Source of the DNA: Gammaproteobacteria bacterium bin55
Lineage (GTDB): Bacteria; Pseudomonadota; Gammaproteobacteria; Pseudomonadales; Azotimanducaceae
NCBI GenBank assembly: GCA_002238665.1
Contig: MPMU01000014.1
Location: 1-38,249, forward strand
Direction of reading: 5' to 3'
DNA length: 38,249 bases
Shown: piece by piece, positions 16,596 to 25,087 of the stretch
Position numbering within the stretch: position 1 is the stretch's first letter
Layout of the letters: each line of letters starts with the position of its first letter
Translations under genes and position numbers: made by a program
The notes under the pieces: generated by a model
Told to the model about the DNA's origin: nothing
Databases searched by the model: none
The model's input: only the letters and a program-made list of their open reading frames with translations

Positions 16596-17888
16596 TCAAC
16601 GCTGAGAAAGATTACGCTCAAAAAAACGAATCCAGGCTCGAATCGACTGAATTCGTCGTTCCTGTGTATTTTGGGCGAGTGAGTACGGTTTCCAGTCCCG
16701 ACTACCCGGATCTCGACCCCCCAGGAGGCTGTTAGGAACCGATTCTGAGAAGATTTTCTCGGCAAGCTCAAAAAGTAATGCCTTGTCTGCAAGACGATTG
16801 AGGTTTCTTCCATAGTCAGTAAGAACCAAGCCTTCAGAGCGCCTCTCGGCAAGTCTTAACCACCTAAGTACATTCCAGTAGTAATCATGCTGGCGTGGAG
16901 TCAAATCGTACTTAGTAAAGAGGTCATATAACGTGATCGGTTCTGAGTCACCTAGCAATCTAAAACTGTCAAGAATCTTCGCAAATTCGTCTGCTTGTGG
17001 AAATGGAACTTTGGTGTCAGCAAAACCTGGGACCGCTGGTAAGGACTTGATTTCCTCCCAATAGTCAATCTGCTCATCCACCGACGGCGCAATCCTTGCT
17101 CGTCTGTATTGAGAGAAGTCAAACTTGAAAATTCCTTGTGTCTCGGCATTTTCAAGCACGAACGGAACGAAGTGATAGAGACCCGTACACGATTCATAAA
17201 ACAGAATGAATGTGTGGACAGGTTTTCCTTTTACGACATAGTTTTGGTAGTGGAGTTGTGGGTACAGGAGTTGTCGAAGGTTCATGTTGTTCTCTACCAC
17301 ACTCTTTACTTCTACCAAATAAAGACCGTTCCGTCCTTCGTATCCGCCATCCACCTCAATCTGAACATTTCCAATTTCGTATTCAACTGTTTGCAGGCGT
17401 TCGGGAAGACGCGGAAGTGAAAAGTGAAACTCGCGAGAGTACTCTCTACCGCGTAGGACTAGCTCAACAGATTCTCCAAATACCCAATCCAACATGCCGC
17501 TTATATGTGCAGCATCCAGTGCCTTGGATTCTGATGAGTACCCTCCTCCAGCCAGGACCTGAATATGAGCTGGAACGCTAAATTCGCTCATTTCAATTGG
17601 GTCTTCATCGGTAAAGAGCGAAGGATTAATATCGAGAAACGGATCTGTCTTAGCAATTCGGTAGACGCCGTTTCTAATTGCCAAAACCGACAGATTTTGA
17701 TCACTGAGTGACTTCGGGACATGACCTCTAAAGTCAAGCTTGCAGGCGATACGTGGCTCTATGTGTCGTTCTTTGATCATAGAGGCATCTAGGTCATAGA
17801 AACCTGAACGATTGATGGTTTCAACGATCTTGGGTTGCGACTCAAACAAGCCTTGCCAGAACGAATTGACGGTAGTTCTGGGAGCCAT
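16596..17888 (-). CDS. Type II restriction endonuclease, PD-(D/E)XK fold
   Basis: A 430-residue protein from ATG 17888. IEVDGGYEG followed by LYLVEVKS supplies D180, E193 and K195, the PD-(D/E)XK nuclease active site. The N-terminal part (SESKALDAAHISGML) and the C-terminal winged-helix-like part (YDLFTKYDLTPRQHDYYWNVLRWL) look like DNA-binding segments. This architecture belongs to a group of restriction enzymes found beside Dam-like methylases. Its gene starts 17 bp after the methylase stop on the same strand, with a GAGG site within the gap, so translation is probably coupled to the methylase. Cleavage at GATC is inferred only from the partner and not shown by sequence. Confidence 0.82.
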   Translation of the reverse strand: MAPRTTVNSFWQGLFESQPKIVETINRSGFYDLDASMIKERHIEPRIACKLDFRGHVPKSLSDQNLSVLAIRNGVYRIAKTDPFLDINPSLFTDEDPIEMSEFSVPAHIQVLAGGGYSSESKALDAAHISGMLDWVFGESVELVLRGREYSREFHFSLPRLPERLQTVEYEIGNVQIEVDGGYEGRNGLYLVEVKSVVENNMNLRQLLYPQLHYQNYVVKGKPVHTFILFYESCTGLYHFVPFVLENAETQGIFKFDFSQYRRARIAPSVDEQIDYWEEIKSLPAVPGFADTKVPFPQADEFAKILDSFRLLGDSEPITLYDLFTKYDLTPRQHDYYWNVLRWLRLAERRSEGLVLTDYGRNLNRLADKALLFELAEKIFSESVPNSLLGGRDPGSRDWKPYSLAQNTQERRIQSIRAWIRFFERNLSQR

Positions 17889-17905
17889 CGCCAGTGTTCC
17901 TCAAC

Positions 17906-18760
17906 CTAGCGGTAGTTACGAACGATGATTTCTGGCACTGGACCTCGTCCGTGTCCCTGCGAATTGACTGACCTCTTCGCTGAAACCGTAATCACGTTGA
18001 AGGCTTCCTCTTTCTCATACAGTGCTTTTATCCATGGTGCACTCGAATTTGAAAGCATGAATTTGACTTTCCTCTTAGTCAAGCGCTGGCAGAATTCAAA
18101 CAACCTAATCTGCTCCGCTTTATCGAAGCCTGTATTCGTATAACTCCGGAAGCTAGAGCTCTCGGAGATTGGTTCGTAGGGAGGATCGAGATATACGAAC
18201 GATTGTTTGTCGAGCATGTCTAACGATTCGCTGTAGTCGAACTGCGTGATCTTTACATTCTCAAGCGCTTTTGCACATGCCCGTAGAGTGCTCTCTGAGA
18301 CGATATTTGGTTTCTTGTAATTACCAAAAGGGGTATTGAACTGTCCTTTTGAGTTAACGCGAAACAGACCGTTAAAGCAGGTCTTATTCAGATAGATCAT
18401 CCTGCTCGCTCTTTCTACAGGAGACAGTGCGAAAAAGCACCTCTCTCGGTCTAGAGCGCGGATTTGGTAGAAGTACTCGGGAGTGTTTTGGTGTTTCTCT
18501 AGTGACTCGATTAATGCATCTACGTTATTCTGTACAACGCGATAGGCATTTATGAGTTCAAGGTTTGAGTCATTGAGCCAGAACCGGAGATCGGGACATT
18601 TTCGGACCAGCGAAAAGAGCATTGCCCCCCCCCCGACAAAAAGCTCAATATACGATATAAACTTCGATGTACATGGTATCAGTTGGTGCAATTCATGTAA
18701 TAATTGGTTTTTACCTCCAACCCACTTCAAAAATGGTCGAGGAATTGGATGGGAAGACAC
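17906..18760 (-). CDS. Dam-like DNA adenine methyltransferase with internal G10 tract
   Basis: A 284-residue class alpha N6-adenine methylase. Motif X is PFLKWVGGKNQLL (9-21), motif I is IELFVGGGAMLF (39-50), motif IV is VYLDPPYEPI (DPPY at 192-195), and the Dam-type segment TCFNGLFRVNSKGQFNTPFG lies at about 128-146. These are typical of GATC methylases (Dam/DpnM type). The start is GTG 18760; a stop is in frame 30 nt upstream and the first internal ATG is at residue 47. The three glycines of motif I are encoded by an unbroken run of ten Gs (plus strand Cs 18625-18634), which is likely to slip. Three GATC sites lie 50-80 bp upstream. The enzyme protects the host from the endonuclease encoded just downstream. 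Confidence 0.93.
   Translation of the reverse strand: MSSHPIPRPFLKWVGGKNQLLHELHQLIPCTSKFISYIELFVGGGAMLFSLVRKCPDLRFWLNDSNLELINAYRVVQNNVDALIESLEKHQNTPEYFYQIRALDRERCFFALSPVERASRMIYLNKTCFNGLFRVNSKGQFNTPFGNYKKPNIVSESTLRACAKALENVKITQFDYSESLDMLDKQSFVYLDPPYEPISESSSFRSYTNTGFDKAEQIRLFEFCQRLTKRKVKFMLSNSSAPWIKALYEKEEAFNVITVSAKRSVNSQGHGRGPVPEIIVRNYR
18625..18634 (-). repeat. Homopolymer G10 inside the methylase SAM motif
   Basis: Ten consecutive Cs on the plus strand read as GGG GGG GGG G in the methylase at residues 43-46 (V-G-G-G-A). In the length seen here the gene is in frame. Loss or gain of one G would cut the protein at about residue 45. Confidence 0.95.
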
Positions 18761-18810
18761 TTGGTCGGTTCTATAGAGAACTAGGAGTTACATGGGTTGT
18801 CGAACGAATT

Positions 18811-18839
18811 GATCCTACACGATCATGTGTGAGATGATC
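18811..18839. promoter_or_regulatory. Cluster of three GATC sites upstream of the methylase
   Basis: GATC occurs at 18811, 18821 and 18836, within 29 bp, in the leader of the Dam-like methylase. Chance density is about one per 256 bp. If the enzyme methylates GATC, this could give methylation-sensitive control of the operon. Confidence 0.5.
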
Positions 18840-18998
18840 GCAACCACTTTGTCCTATCGGGTATCTGAGATGTCATTAGGCTTTACAAAGCGATGACATT
18901 ACTTTGAACTCACTGTTTGTGTTTGCAAATCAGGATGCTGAAACACCATAATCTTCTGCACAATTAACCGTGCTGAATCAGAGTCGTAGAACACATCC

Positions 18999-19580
18999 AT
19001 GAATATTCGTGATCTGCGAAAGTACCTACCGACCCGAGAGGACATAGCAAAGTCTCGAGTACTGCGACCAATACATCACTGGTTAGTAGATCCAAATCTT
19101 TGGCACATGAATCGCGATAGCGTGCCAAAAGCAGCATTCATCGGAATCTTTTGCTCGTTCATTCCGATTCCAGCACAGATGATTCTGGCAGCATTGATTG
19201 CGATACCTTCTCGAGCCAATTTACCACTGGCACTTGCAGGTTGTTGGCTGTCGAATCCTCTCACGTTTGCTCCGATCTTCTACTTCTGTTATCAAGTTGG
19301 TGCACTCTTTGTTGGTAAACCAATGGATGTCAGCGAAGGGGAAATGACCGGTTGGACTTGGATTTTCGAAAGGCTGGAGCTGATTTGGCAACCGTTTCTA
19401 CTCGGTTCCTTTGTCTGTGCCTGGGTCGGAGGTCTTACTGCGTTGACAGTAGCAAGGTTCTTGTACCGGATGGAGGTTGCTCGAGCGTTTAAGAATCGCT
19501 GGAAAAAACACTTGGAAGCTGGTCGGTTCCGTACACCTCGGCACGGAAGCCATCGAAAAACTAAAGACGAATCTAGTTGA
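18999..19580 (+). CDS. DUF2062 membrane protein
   Basis: A 193-residue inner-membrane protein with the DUF2062 core: SVPKAAFIGIFCSFIPIPAQMILA, then RANLPLALAGCWLSNPLTFAPIFYFCYQVG, then a third hydrophobic segment (FLLGSFVCAWVGGLTALTVARFLY). The N-terminus (LRKYLPTREDIAKSRVLRPI) and basic C-terminus are cytoplasmic. The family is common in gammaproteobacteria, often near lol or comEC genes, and its role is unknown. The start is ATG 18999. Its 3' end overlaps the convergent lolE stop by 8 bp, so the two messages are complementary at their ends. Confidence 0.88.
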   Translation: MNIRDLRKYLPTREDIAKSRVLRPIHHWLVDPNLWHMNRDSVPKAAFIGIFCSFIPIPAQMILAALIAIPSRANLPLALAGCWLSNPLTFAPIFYFCYQVGALFVGKPMDVSEGEMTGWTWIFERLELIWQPFLLGSFVCAWVGGLTALTVARFLYRMEVARAFKNRWKKHLEAGRFRTPRHGSHRKTKDESS

Positions 19581-20745
19581 GCTCCTCGACTGGGTCCAGC
19601 TGAATCAGCCTCCACACGGGTTGTACCACAGCTACCACTGAGAGTAGCAATGCAACGAATACACCGATAACAACATCCAGAGGTTTTACCTTTGAAGGCA
19701 TCGAGCTAAACCCAGTTCCTTCCAATAAGGGAATGTTCAATGCTTCGTCGAATAGATCAAACAAAACGTCGATGTAGTTGGCCATAACGATTCCCAGTAA
19801 AGTACCTAGGACTACACCAAAGAACGAAACTAGCAGACCTTGATACGCAAGAACTTTTACCATGAGACTGTGTGGTGCGCCCATGGTTGTCATAATGGCG
19901 ATGTCTGCTCGTTTGGTATTCACCATCATCGCCTGCCCACTGACCACATTGAACGAGGCGAGTATTACCACGAGAAACATTAGGCAGTACAACACGATTT
20001 TTTCTAGTTGATAGGCACGGAACAGTTCCTCGTATGTCTGATTCCAGGTCACCAGGTCAGGAAACGCTTGCTCTATTTCCTTGAGATTGGCGGGATCAGA
20101 TATGTAGATTCGTTTGCCGTGACGGCTTGGATCGAACACACCAAGCTCGCGAAGTTGATTGACTGAAATAAATGCTGTGGTGAAGTCAGCCTGACTCTTA
20201 AAAGAAAAGGTACCGACTAGAGGTAATCGTAAGAATCGAGGTTGAATATTCCCACTTTGGAGGGAAATCAGTACGATAAGGACTGATTCTCCTAGCTCTA
20301 TTGATGAGGCAATCTGGGAACTAAGCACAATCCCTTCCGATAGATCTTCATGGTTTCCTCGGACAAGAGCATCCGCCAGATCTTGTGAGGCTCGACCTTC
20401 GTGTCCAGAAAGCAGGACCGCATCTGATCTAGACGGTAACTGCACGAGAACAAGCTCTTCAAAATAATCAACAACATCCAGCACGCGAGGGTGCGCCTCA
20501 AGCTGCTCAAGCAAGGAGTTGGACACAGATTCACTAGGTAAAACAGCATGAGGTATGGAATTCAGCAATCGATCACGAGTTAACTCGTTCAGACCGTTGT
20601 GGACACTTGAAATCACGATAAACAGCATGACTCCTAAGGCCAGTCCGATAACAGATACCCAATTTACGAAGGATGAATAACCTTTTGCACCGGCGAACAA
20701 ATATCGCCACCCCATCCAAAACGCTAGTTTGGACTTAGTCTGCAT
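19573..20745 (-). CDS. lolE: Lipoprotein-releasing ABC transporter permease (LolC/LolE family)
   Basis: A 390-residue FtsX-type permease. One membrane helix follows the N-terminus (about 27-50, NWVSVIGLALGVMLFIVISS), then a large periplasmic domain, then three helices from about 255 (IVLYCLMFLVVILASFNV; LVSFFGVVLGTLLGIVM; VIGVFVALLLSVVAVV). With LolC and LolD it extracts mature lipoproteins from the inner membrane and hands them to LolA. It is the last gene of apbE-lolC-lolD-lolE and overlaps lolD by 11 bp. LolC and LolE are hard to tell apart; the gene order suggests LolE. Confidence 0.88.
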   Translation of the reverse strand: MQTKSKLAFWMGWRYLFAGAKGYSSFVNWVSVIGLALGVMLFIVISSVHNGLNELTRDRLLNSIPHAVLPSESVSNSLLEQLEAHPRVLDVVDYFEELVLVQLPSRSDAVLLSGHEGRASQDLADALVRGNHEDLSEGIVLSSQIASSIELGESVLIVLISLQSGNIQPRFLRLPLVGTFSFKSQADFTTAFISVNQLRELGVFDPSRHGKRIYISDPANLKEIEQAFPDLVTWNQTYEELFRAYQLEKIVLYCLMFLVVILASFNVVSGQAMMVNTKRADIAIMTTMGAPHSLMVKVLAYQGLLVSFFGVVLGTLLGIVMANYIDVLFDLFDEALNIPLLEGTGFSSMPSKVKPLDVVIGVFVALLLSVVAVVQPVWRLIQLDPVEELN

Positions 20746-21418
20746 GTTGGCTCAAGCGTCCATCGTCGAGGTACAGCAATCGATCACTCTGCAGAGCTAG
20801 ATCTTCGTTGTGTGTGACCGTCACAAAGGCAGCGCCATGTTGCTCGCTCAAATCTTTCATGAGTTCGAGAACCAGCTTCTCATTCGCCTTATCGAGGTTG
20901 CCTGTAGGTTCATCTGCAAGTACCAACAATGGTTTAGTCGCAAGTGCCCGTGATAGTGCAACACGCTGTCTCTCGCCACCAGACAATTGAGCGGGACGAT
21001 GATTTAATCGATCTGCTAATCCGACGGATGTTAGTAATTCCGTTGCTCGTCGCTCGGCATTGCTCACTTTCTCTTGGCTAATCAATTGAGGGATGACGAC
21101 ATTTTCAAGCGCAGTGAAATCAGGTAAAAGGTGGTGGTATTGGTACACAAATCCCATCAGATCTCTTCGGATAGCTGCACGATTACTAGGAGTTGCGGAG
21201 GTCATATTTCGATCTCCGATCACAACTTCTCCGCTACTTGGTTCAGTCAATCCAGCCAGGATGTGTAGCAGTGTGCTCTTACCAGCGCCAGATCTACCTA
21301 CCAAACTGACCCTCTCCCCCGCCCCTACACTAAAGTCAAGGTCATGTAGCACGGTCAGGTTCACATCTCCGTCTGAATAATGCTTGGAGATGTTTGAGGC
21401 GACGAGGACCTTACTCAT
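20735..21418 (-). CDS. lolD: Lipoprotein-releasing ABC transporter ATPase LolD
   Basis: A 227-residue ABC ATPase. Walker A is GRSGAGKST, the Q-loop region is FVYQYHHLLPDFTALENV (the Lol-type FVYQ.HHLL.DF.A.ENV), the signature is LSGGERQR, and Walker B is LVLADEPTGNLD. It powers lipoprotein release by the LolC/LolE permeases. The frame extends upstream, but ATG 21418 (MSKVLVASNISKHY) is the natural start, giving normal LolD length and an 8-bp overlap with the lolC stop; its own end overlaps lolE by 11 bp. Translational coupling is likely through the whole operon. Confidence 0.94.
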   Translation of the reverse strand: MSKVLVASNISKHYSDGDVNLTVLHDLDFSVGAGERVSLVGRSGAGKSTLLHILAGLTEPSSGEVVIGDRNMTSATPSNRAAIRRDLMGFVYQYHHLLPDFTALENVVIPQLISQEKVSNAERRATELLTSVGLADRLNHRPAQLSGGERQRVALSRALATKPLLVLADEPTGNLDKANEKLVLELMKDLSEQHGAAFVTVTHNEDLALQSDRLLYLDDGRLSQHAD

Positions 21419-22658
21419 AGCGCAATACGTCAGACGGTAAAAGTTTCGAGACACGATAGGCTGGGTATAGCGCGCCCAACATCGCCAGTCCACTCCCAAC
21501 TAGAAACACTTTTAAGAAATCTGCAATCTGGAACCGCATTTCGAATGAACGAATGAAAATCACATCAATCTCGTCAAGACTCATAAGTTCAACAATCCAT
21601 GGAAAAATCCATTCAAGTGCATATCCAAGTATCCACGAGAGCAAGGCACCTAGACTTATCCCTATCAGAGCGATCAAGCCAGCCGTTAAGGTAAAGGTTG
21701 TGGTTAATAACCAGGTCTTTGCTCCTATGGTCCGAAGAATCGCAATGTCACTTTGACGCTCGTGAACCATCATGATCATGGTCGAAACCAAGTTGAAAGA
21801 TGCGACTGCTACTAGCAAAGATAGCAACAGGAAAAACACATTCTCGATTACTTTCAGGAAACTGTATTGAACACCCATCATTGACGACCACGTAGAGACG
21901 CTTAGCCGTATGGAGTGTTGCAGTCGTAAAGTGTCAGCGACAATGTAGACCACACCGCGTAATTCCAGAGGATCTTTTACGCGGAAGAGAATGCGATTAC
22001 CGATCTTGGCAACCCCAACCATCTTTGCGAGGTCTTCACGGTGGACATACACAATCAAGTTGTCGAGTACGCTCTCCGTATCCACGATGTCAGACACCTT
22101 AAATCGCTTGCTTTGTGGTATCACGCCAAGCGGCGTTACCTTGAAATTTGGGTTAAAGACTTGAAGCTCATCTCCTACCTCAAGATCCAATCTTCGGGCA
22201 ATCTGTTTACCCACGACAACTTTGAACACGCCTGCTTCTATTGACTCAGAAAGATCTCGTTGAGTAAATCTGCTTAAATCAGAAACCTGATCGAAAGTAG
22301 CCGGGTCAATGCCAATCACGCGACTCTGGGTTACTTGATTGTTTGCGACCAATGCCAAAAGAGCATCCGTCGATGTGCTCCACCCCAACAGATCTGACTC
22401 CACTGCAACCAAGCCGTCAATAAACTCACTAGGTAAGGAATCCTCACTGTGGTGGAATGAGATGTGTGGATAGACCGACAACATTCGATTTTCCATCTCG
22501 GTTTGAAACCCCGAAACCAACATCTGGACGAGGTAGAGAACAGCAATGGCAAGTGCAAGTCCCAAAATCGAAAATCGCGCGACCAGGACCAATGATTTCT
22601 GCCGAGACCTGAGATACCTTGTACTCAAACTCCAAGGTAGGTTTGCAAATCCTCTCAA
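21411..22658 (-). CDS. lolC: Lipoprotein-releasing ABC transporter permease LolC
   Basis: A 415-residue FtsX-type permease. The N-terminal cytoplasmic segment LSTRYLRSRQKSLVLVARFS is LolC-like and leads into the first helix. After a periplasmic domain come three helices (VFFLLLSLLVAVASFNLVSTMI; LTAGLIALIGISLGALLSWIL; FLVGSGLAMLGALYPAYRVSK). It partners LolE and LolD in lipoprotein sorting. The only start near the 5' end is TTG 22658, three bases after the apbE stop, so translation probably depends on the upstream gene. It overlaps lolD by 8 bp. Confidence 0.9.
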   Translation of the reverse strand: MRGFANLPWSLSTRYLRSRQKSLVLVARFSILGLALAIAVLYLVQMLVSGFQTEMENRMLSVYPHISFHHSEDSLPSEFIDGLVAVESDLLGWSTSTDALLALVANNQVTQSRVIGIDPATFDQVSDLSRFTQRDLSESIEAGVFKVVVGKQIARRLDLEVGDELQVFNPNFKVTPLGVIPQSKRFKVSDIVDTESVLDNLIVYVHREDLAKMVGVAKIGNRILFRVKDPLELRGVVYIVADTLRLQHSIRLSVSTWSSMMGVQYSFLKVIENVFFLLLSLLVAVASFNLVSTMIMMVHERQSDIAILRTIGAKTWLLTTTFTLTAGLIALIGISLGALLSWILGYALEWIFPWIVELMSLDEIDVIFIRSFEMRFQIADFLKVFLVGSGLAMLGALYPAYRVSKLLPSDVLRYE

Positions 22659-22661
22659 GAC

Positions 22662-23663
22662 TCAACCACTTGCAAGATACGGTTCCATGGCACTGGATGG
22701 CACAACCTTGTACGAATCCTTTTCGTCACGCTTGGTGATAAACAACACAGGTAGTGCCTCGCGTTCTGCCAATGCACTTCCCTTTTCAAATCCCAACGCG
22801 AGAAGGGCAGTTGCCAACGCATCTGCGTAGGCTGCACTCGAATCTAATACTGTCACGGCGACTAAGTTGTGGTTTACTGGGTATCCGGTGAGAGGATCAA
22901 TAACGTGACTGTACCTAACTCCTTCTATTTCTCGAAAATTCTGATAGTCGCCAGATGATGCTACACCGATGTCCGTCAGTTGTAGGCCGTCCAATACAGC
23001 ACCGCTTCCGTCCGGTACTTCCACGCCAATTTGCCAAGGATTCGAAAATCGGTTTTGACCTTTGACCTTAATCTCACCACCAATGTCCACTAAGTAATTT
23101 TCACAATCAAGATTTTCAAGTAAATCTGCGACCTGATCCACCGCATAGCCTTTGGCGATTCCTGATAGATCAACGGACAACGGTTTCAGTTTTAGGAGAG
23201 AAGAAGGCTGTTCACGAAGTTCAAGATTCTGCCAACCAACCTGTTCAAGCAAAACGTGAATTTCCTCCTCGCTAGGAATTCCTCGTACCTCTTCAGAACC
23301 AAATCCCCATGCATTCACTAGCGGTGATATGGTGACATCGAAGCTACCTCCGGATAGTTCACTGACCGACTGAGATATTTTTACAAGATCAAAGAACTCT
23401 TGAGAGACGCCTATCCGCCGATTATGAGTAGCTACATTGAATCGAGAAATTTCAGAATCCGATTGCCACGTCGAGAACACTGAACTGATGCTCTCAAGAG
23501 CACCTTCGATTTCGCTCTTCGAGACTTCACGCTCGCACTGACATTGCACTTTATAGTACGTGCCCATGGTCTCGCCAGAGATTGTCGTAAAGTCTCTTGA
23601 CGTACAAGATGCCAGAAACGACACAGCCATGATTGCACAAAAAGATTGAAAAATAACCCTCAT
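22662..23663 (-). CDS. apbE: ApbE family FAD:protein FMN transferase, lipoprotein
   Basis: A 333-residue periplasmic lipoprotein. The leader MRVIFQSFCAIMAVSFLASC ends in an LASC lipobox. Then GETMGTYYKVQC (the ApbE start motif), SRFN, SGGSFDVTISPLVNAWGFG, VDLSGIAKGYAVDQ, YLVDIGGEIKVKG, IGVASSGDYQNF and HVIDPLTGYPV follow in family order. ApbE transfers FMN from FAD to threonines of flavoproteins such as NqrB/NqrC and RnfG. No such target is in the window. It is the first gene of the lol operon, which is an uncommon placement; as a lipoprotein it would itself be a Lol substrate or retained in the inner membrane. Confidence 0.92.
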   Translation of the reverse strand: MRVIFQSFCAIMAVSFLASCTSRDFTTISGETMGTYYKVQCQCEREVSKSEIEGALESISSVFSTWQSDSEISRFNVATHNRRIGVSQEFFDLVKISQSVSELSGGSFDVTISPLVNAWGFGSEEVRGIPSEEEIHVLLEQVGWQNLELREQPSSLLKLKPLSVDLSGIAKGYAVDQVADLLENLDCENYLVDIGGEIKVKGQNRFSNPWQIGVEVPDGSGAVLDGLQLTDIGVASSGDYQNFREIEGVRYSHVIDPLTGYPVNHNLVAVTVLDSSAAYADALATALLALGFEKGSALAEREALPVLFITKRDEKDSYKVVPSSAMEPYLASG

Positions 23664-23755
23664 CCCGTTACTTTACCCGGTAGAAGCACTTCAATAGAGA
23701 GAATTAGTTAGAGAATGGAACGGCATAGTTTTAGATTTTTGACGAAGGAGCTCCC

Positions 23756-25021
23756 ATGACCGATAAATACCTTTTCCCGGCTGTCATTGTAGCTGCAATA
23801 CTTGGGTGGCTTCTCGCACTGATCCTAGGTGAAGCTACTTGGATGTTGGACTTGATGAGAGCACTTAAGACATTGTTCTTATCGGCCTTGAAAATGATCA
23901 TGGCTCCGCTGATTTTCTTCTCCCTTATCGCCGGCATTTTGAAAATGGGCTCAGCAAACCGTCTCGGTCGAACTGGTGGTCTGGCTGTAGGTTACTACCT
24001 AACCACAACATCCATCGCCATATCCATTGGGTTGATTTGCGTATTTTTCATTCAACCCTGGACCCTTTTTGAACCACTGTCTGACACCAGTCAATTTGAC
24101 ATCGATTTTGATCGGATTGAATCACTCGACGGCTCCGGATTGGCGGTATTAAGTCAGATACTAAAAGAAACGCTGGTATCGCCTTTCACCGCACTAGCCA
24201 ATCTCAACATCTTAGCTATTGCGATTAACGCAGTTTTGATCGGATTAGCACTGCTACTGGTAGCCGGCAACAATGCAGCAGTCGTCAATGTTGTAGACAC
24301 AATCACCAATATCTTCTACAAAATCACGAGCTGGGTCATTTGGGTTGTTCCTCTAGGTGTCTTGGGTATTGTGTACGAACTAACCGTATCGGCTGAGCTT
24401 GAACTCATCAAGCAATTGGTTGTATTTTCAATCTTGGTAGTTGTTGCAACCTGCATTCATGGATTCGTGGTCATTCCTTCAATCGCATATTTCGTAGGCA
24501 AGGCGGATTTACGAGAACTGTTCAAACACGGAGCGAGACCTCTCATTGTTGCATTTACGACTTCGTCGAGTGCTGCCACTATCCCTGTGACACTCACAGC
24601 CGCGCAAAATCTAAAGATTTCCGACTCCACTCGGACGTTCATTATTCCATTCGGAGCCACTGCCAATATGGATGGCTCAGCACTTTTTGAAGGCATTGCA
24701 GCTGTATTCATTGCTTATCTATTCGGTGTTGAACTAACCGCCACGATAGTCGTACTGATTTTCTTTGCATCGATGCTTGCGTCGATAGGTGCACCAGGTA
24801 TCCCTAGTGGTTCAATGGCAGGGATGCAAGCAGTTCTTCTGATGGTTGGACTACCACTAGAGGGCGTGTTAATACTATTGATTGTTGAGCGCCCTTTGGA
24901 CATGATCCGTACTTCAATCAATGTCTTTGGTGATCTCGTCGGTTCATTAGTTGTCGACCGGTTTAGCCAAAGTGAGGAGCCAATGATTGAGCCACAAGAT
25001 TCTGAAGCAGTTGCGAGTTAG
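23756..25021 (+). CDS. Dicarboxylate/amino acid:cation symporter (DAACS family)
   Basis: A 421-residue inner-membrane secondary transporter of the GltP/DctA/GltPh fold. Hallmarks include the early helices KTLFLSALKMIMAPLIFFSLIAGIL, the serine-rich hairpin TSSSAATIPVTL near 265-285, and the GATANMDGSALFEGIAAVFIA signature, followed by GAPGIPSGSMAGM near HP2. These proteins couple uptake of C4-dicarboxylates or acidic/neutral amino acids to Na+ or H+; the exact substrate is not clear here. An SD-like aaggag lies about 7 nt before ATG 23756. It is divergent from apbE. Confidence 0.93.
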   Translation: MTDKYLFPAVIVAAILGWLLALILGEATWMLDLMRALKTLFLSALKMIMAPLIFFSLIAGILKMGSANRLGRTGGLAVGYYLTTTSIAISIGLICVFFIQPWTLFEPLSDTSQFDIDFDRIESLDGSGLAVLSQILKETLVSPFTALANLNILAIAINAVLIGLALLLVAGNNAAVVNVVDTITNIFYKITSWVIWVVPLGVLGIVYELTVSAELELIKQLVVFSILVVVATCIHGFVVIPSIAYFVGKADLRELFKHGARPLIVAFTTSSSAATIPVTLTAAQNLKISDSTRTFIIPFGATANMDGSALFEGIAAVFIAYLFGVELTATIVVLIFFASMLASIGAPGIPSGSMAGMQAVLLMVGLPLEGVLILLIVERPLDMIRTSINVFGDLVGSLVVDRFSQSEEPMIEPQDSEAVAS

Positions 25022-25039
25022 CGATTCTCGCTGCTAACT
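25016..25039 (+). terminator. Weak stem-loop after the symporter gene
   Basis: Arms agttagc (25016-25022) and gctaact (25033-25039) span the symporter stop and are followed by cccttt. It could attenuate transcription before the enoyl-CoA hydratase gene. The T-tract is poor. Confidence 0.3.
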
Positions 25040-25087
25040 CCCTTTAAAATGAAAACACTCTGAATTCCACTGATCTAAGGATTTTTC

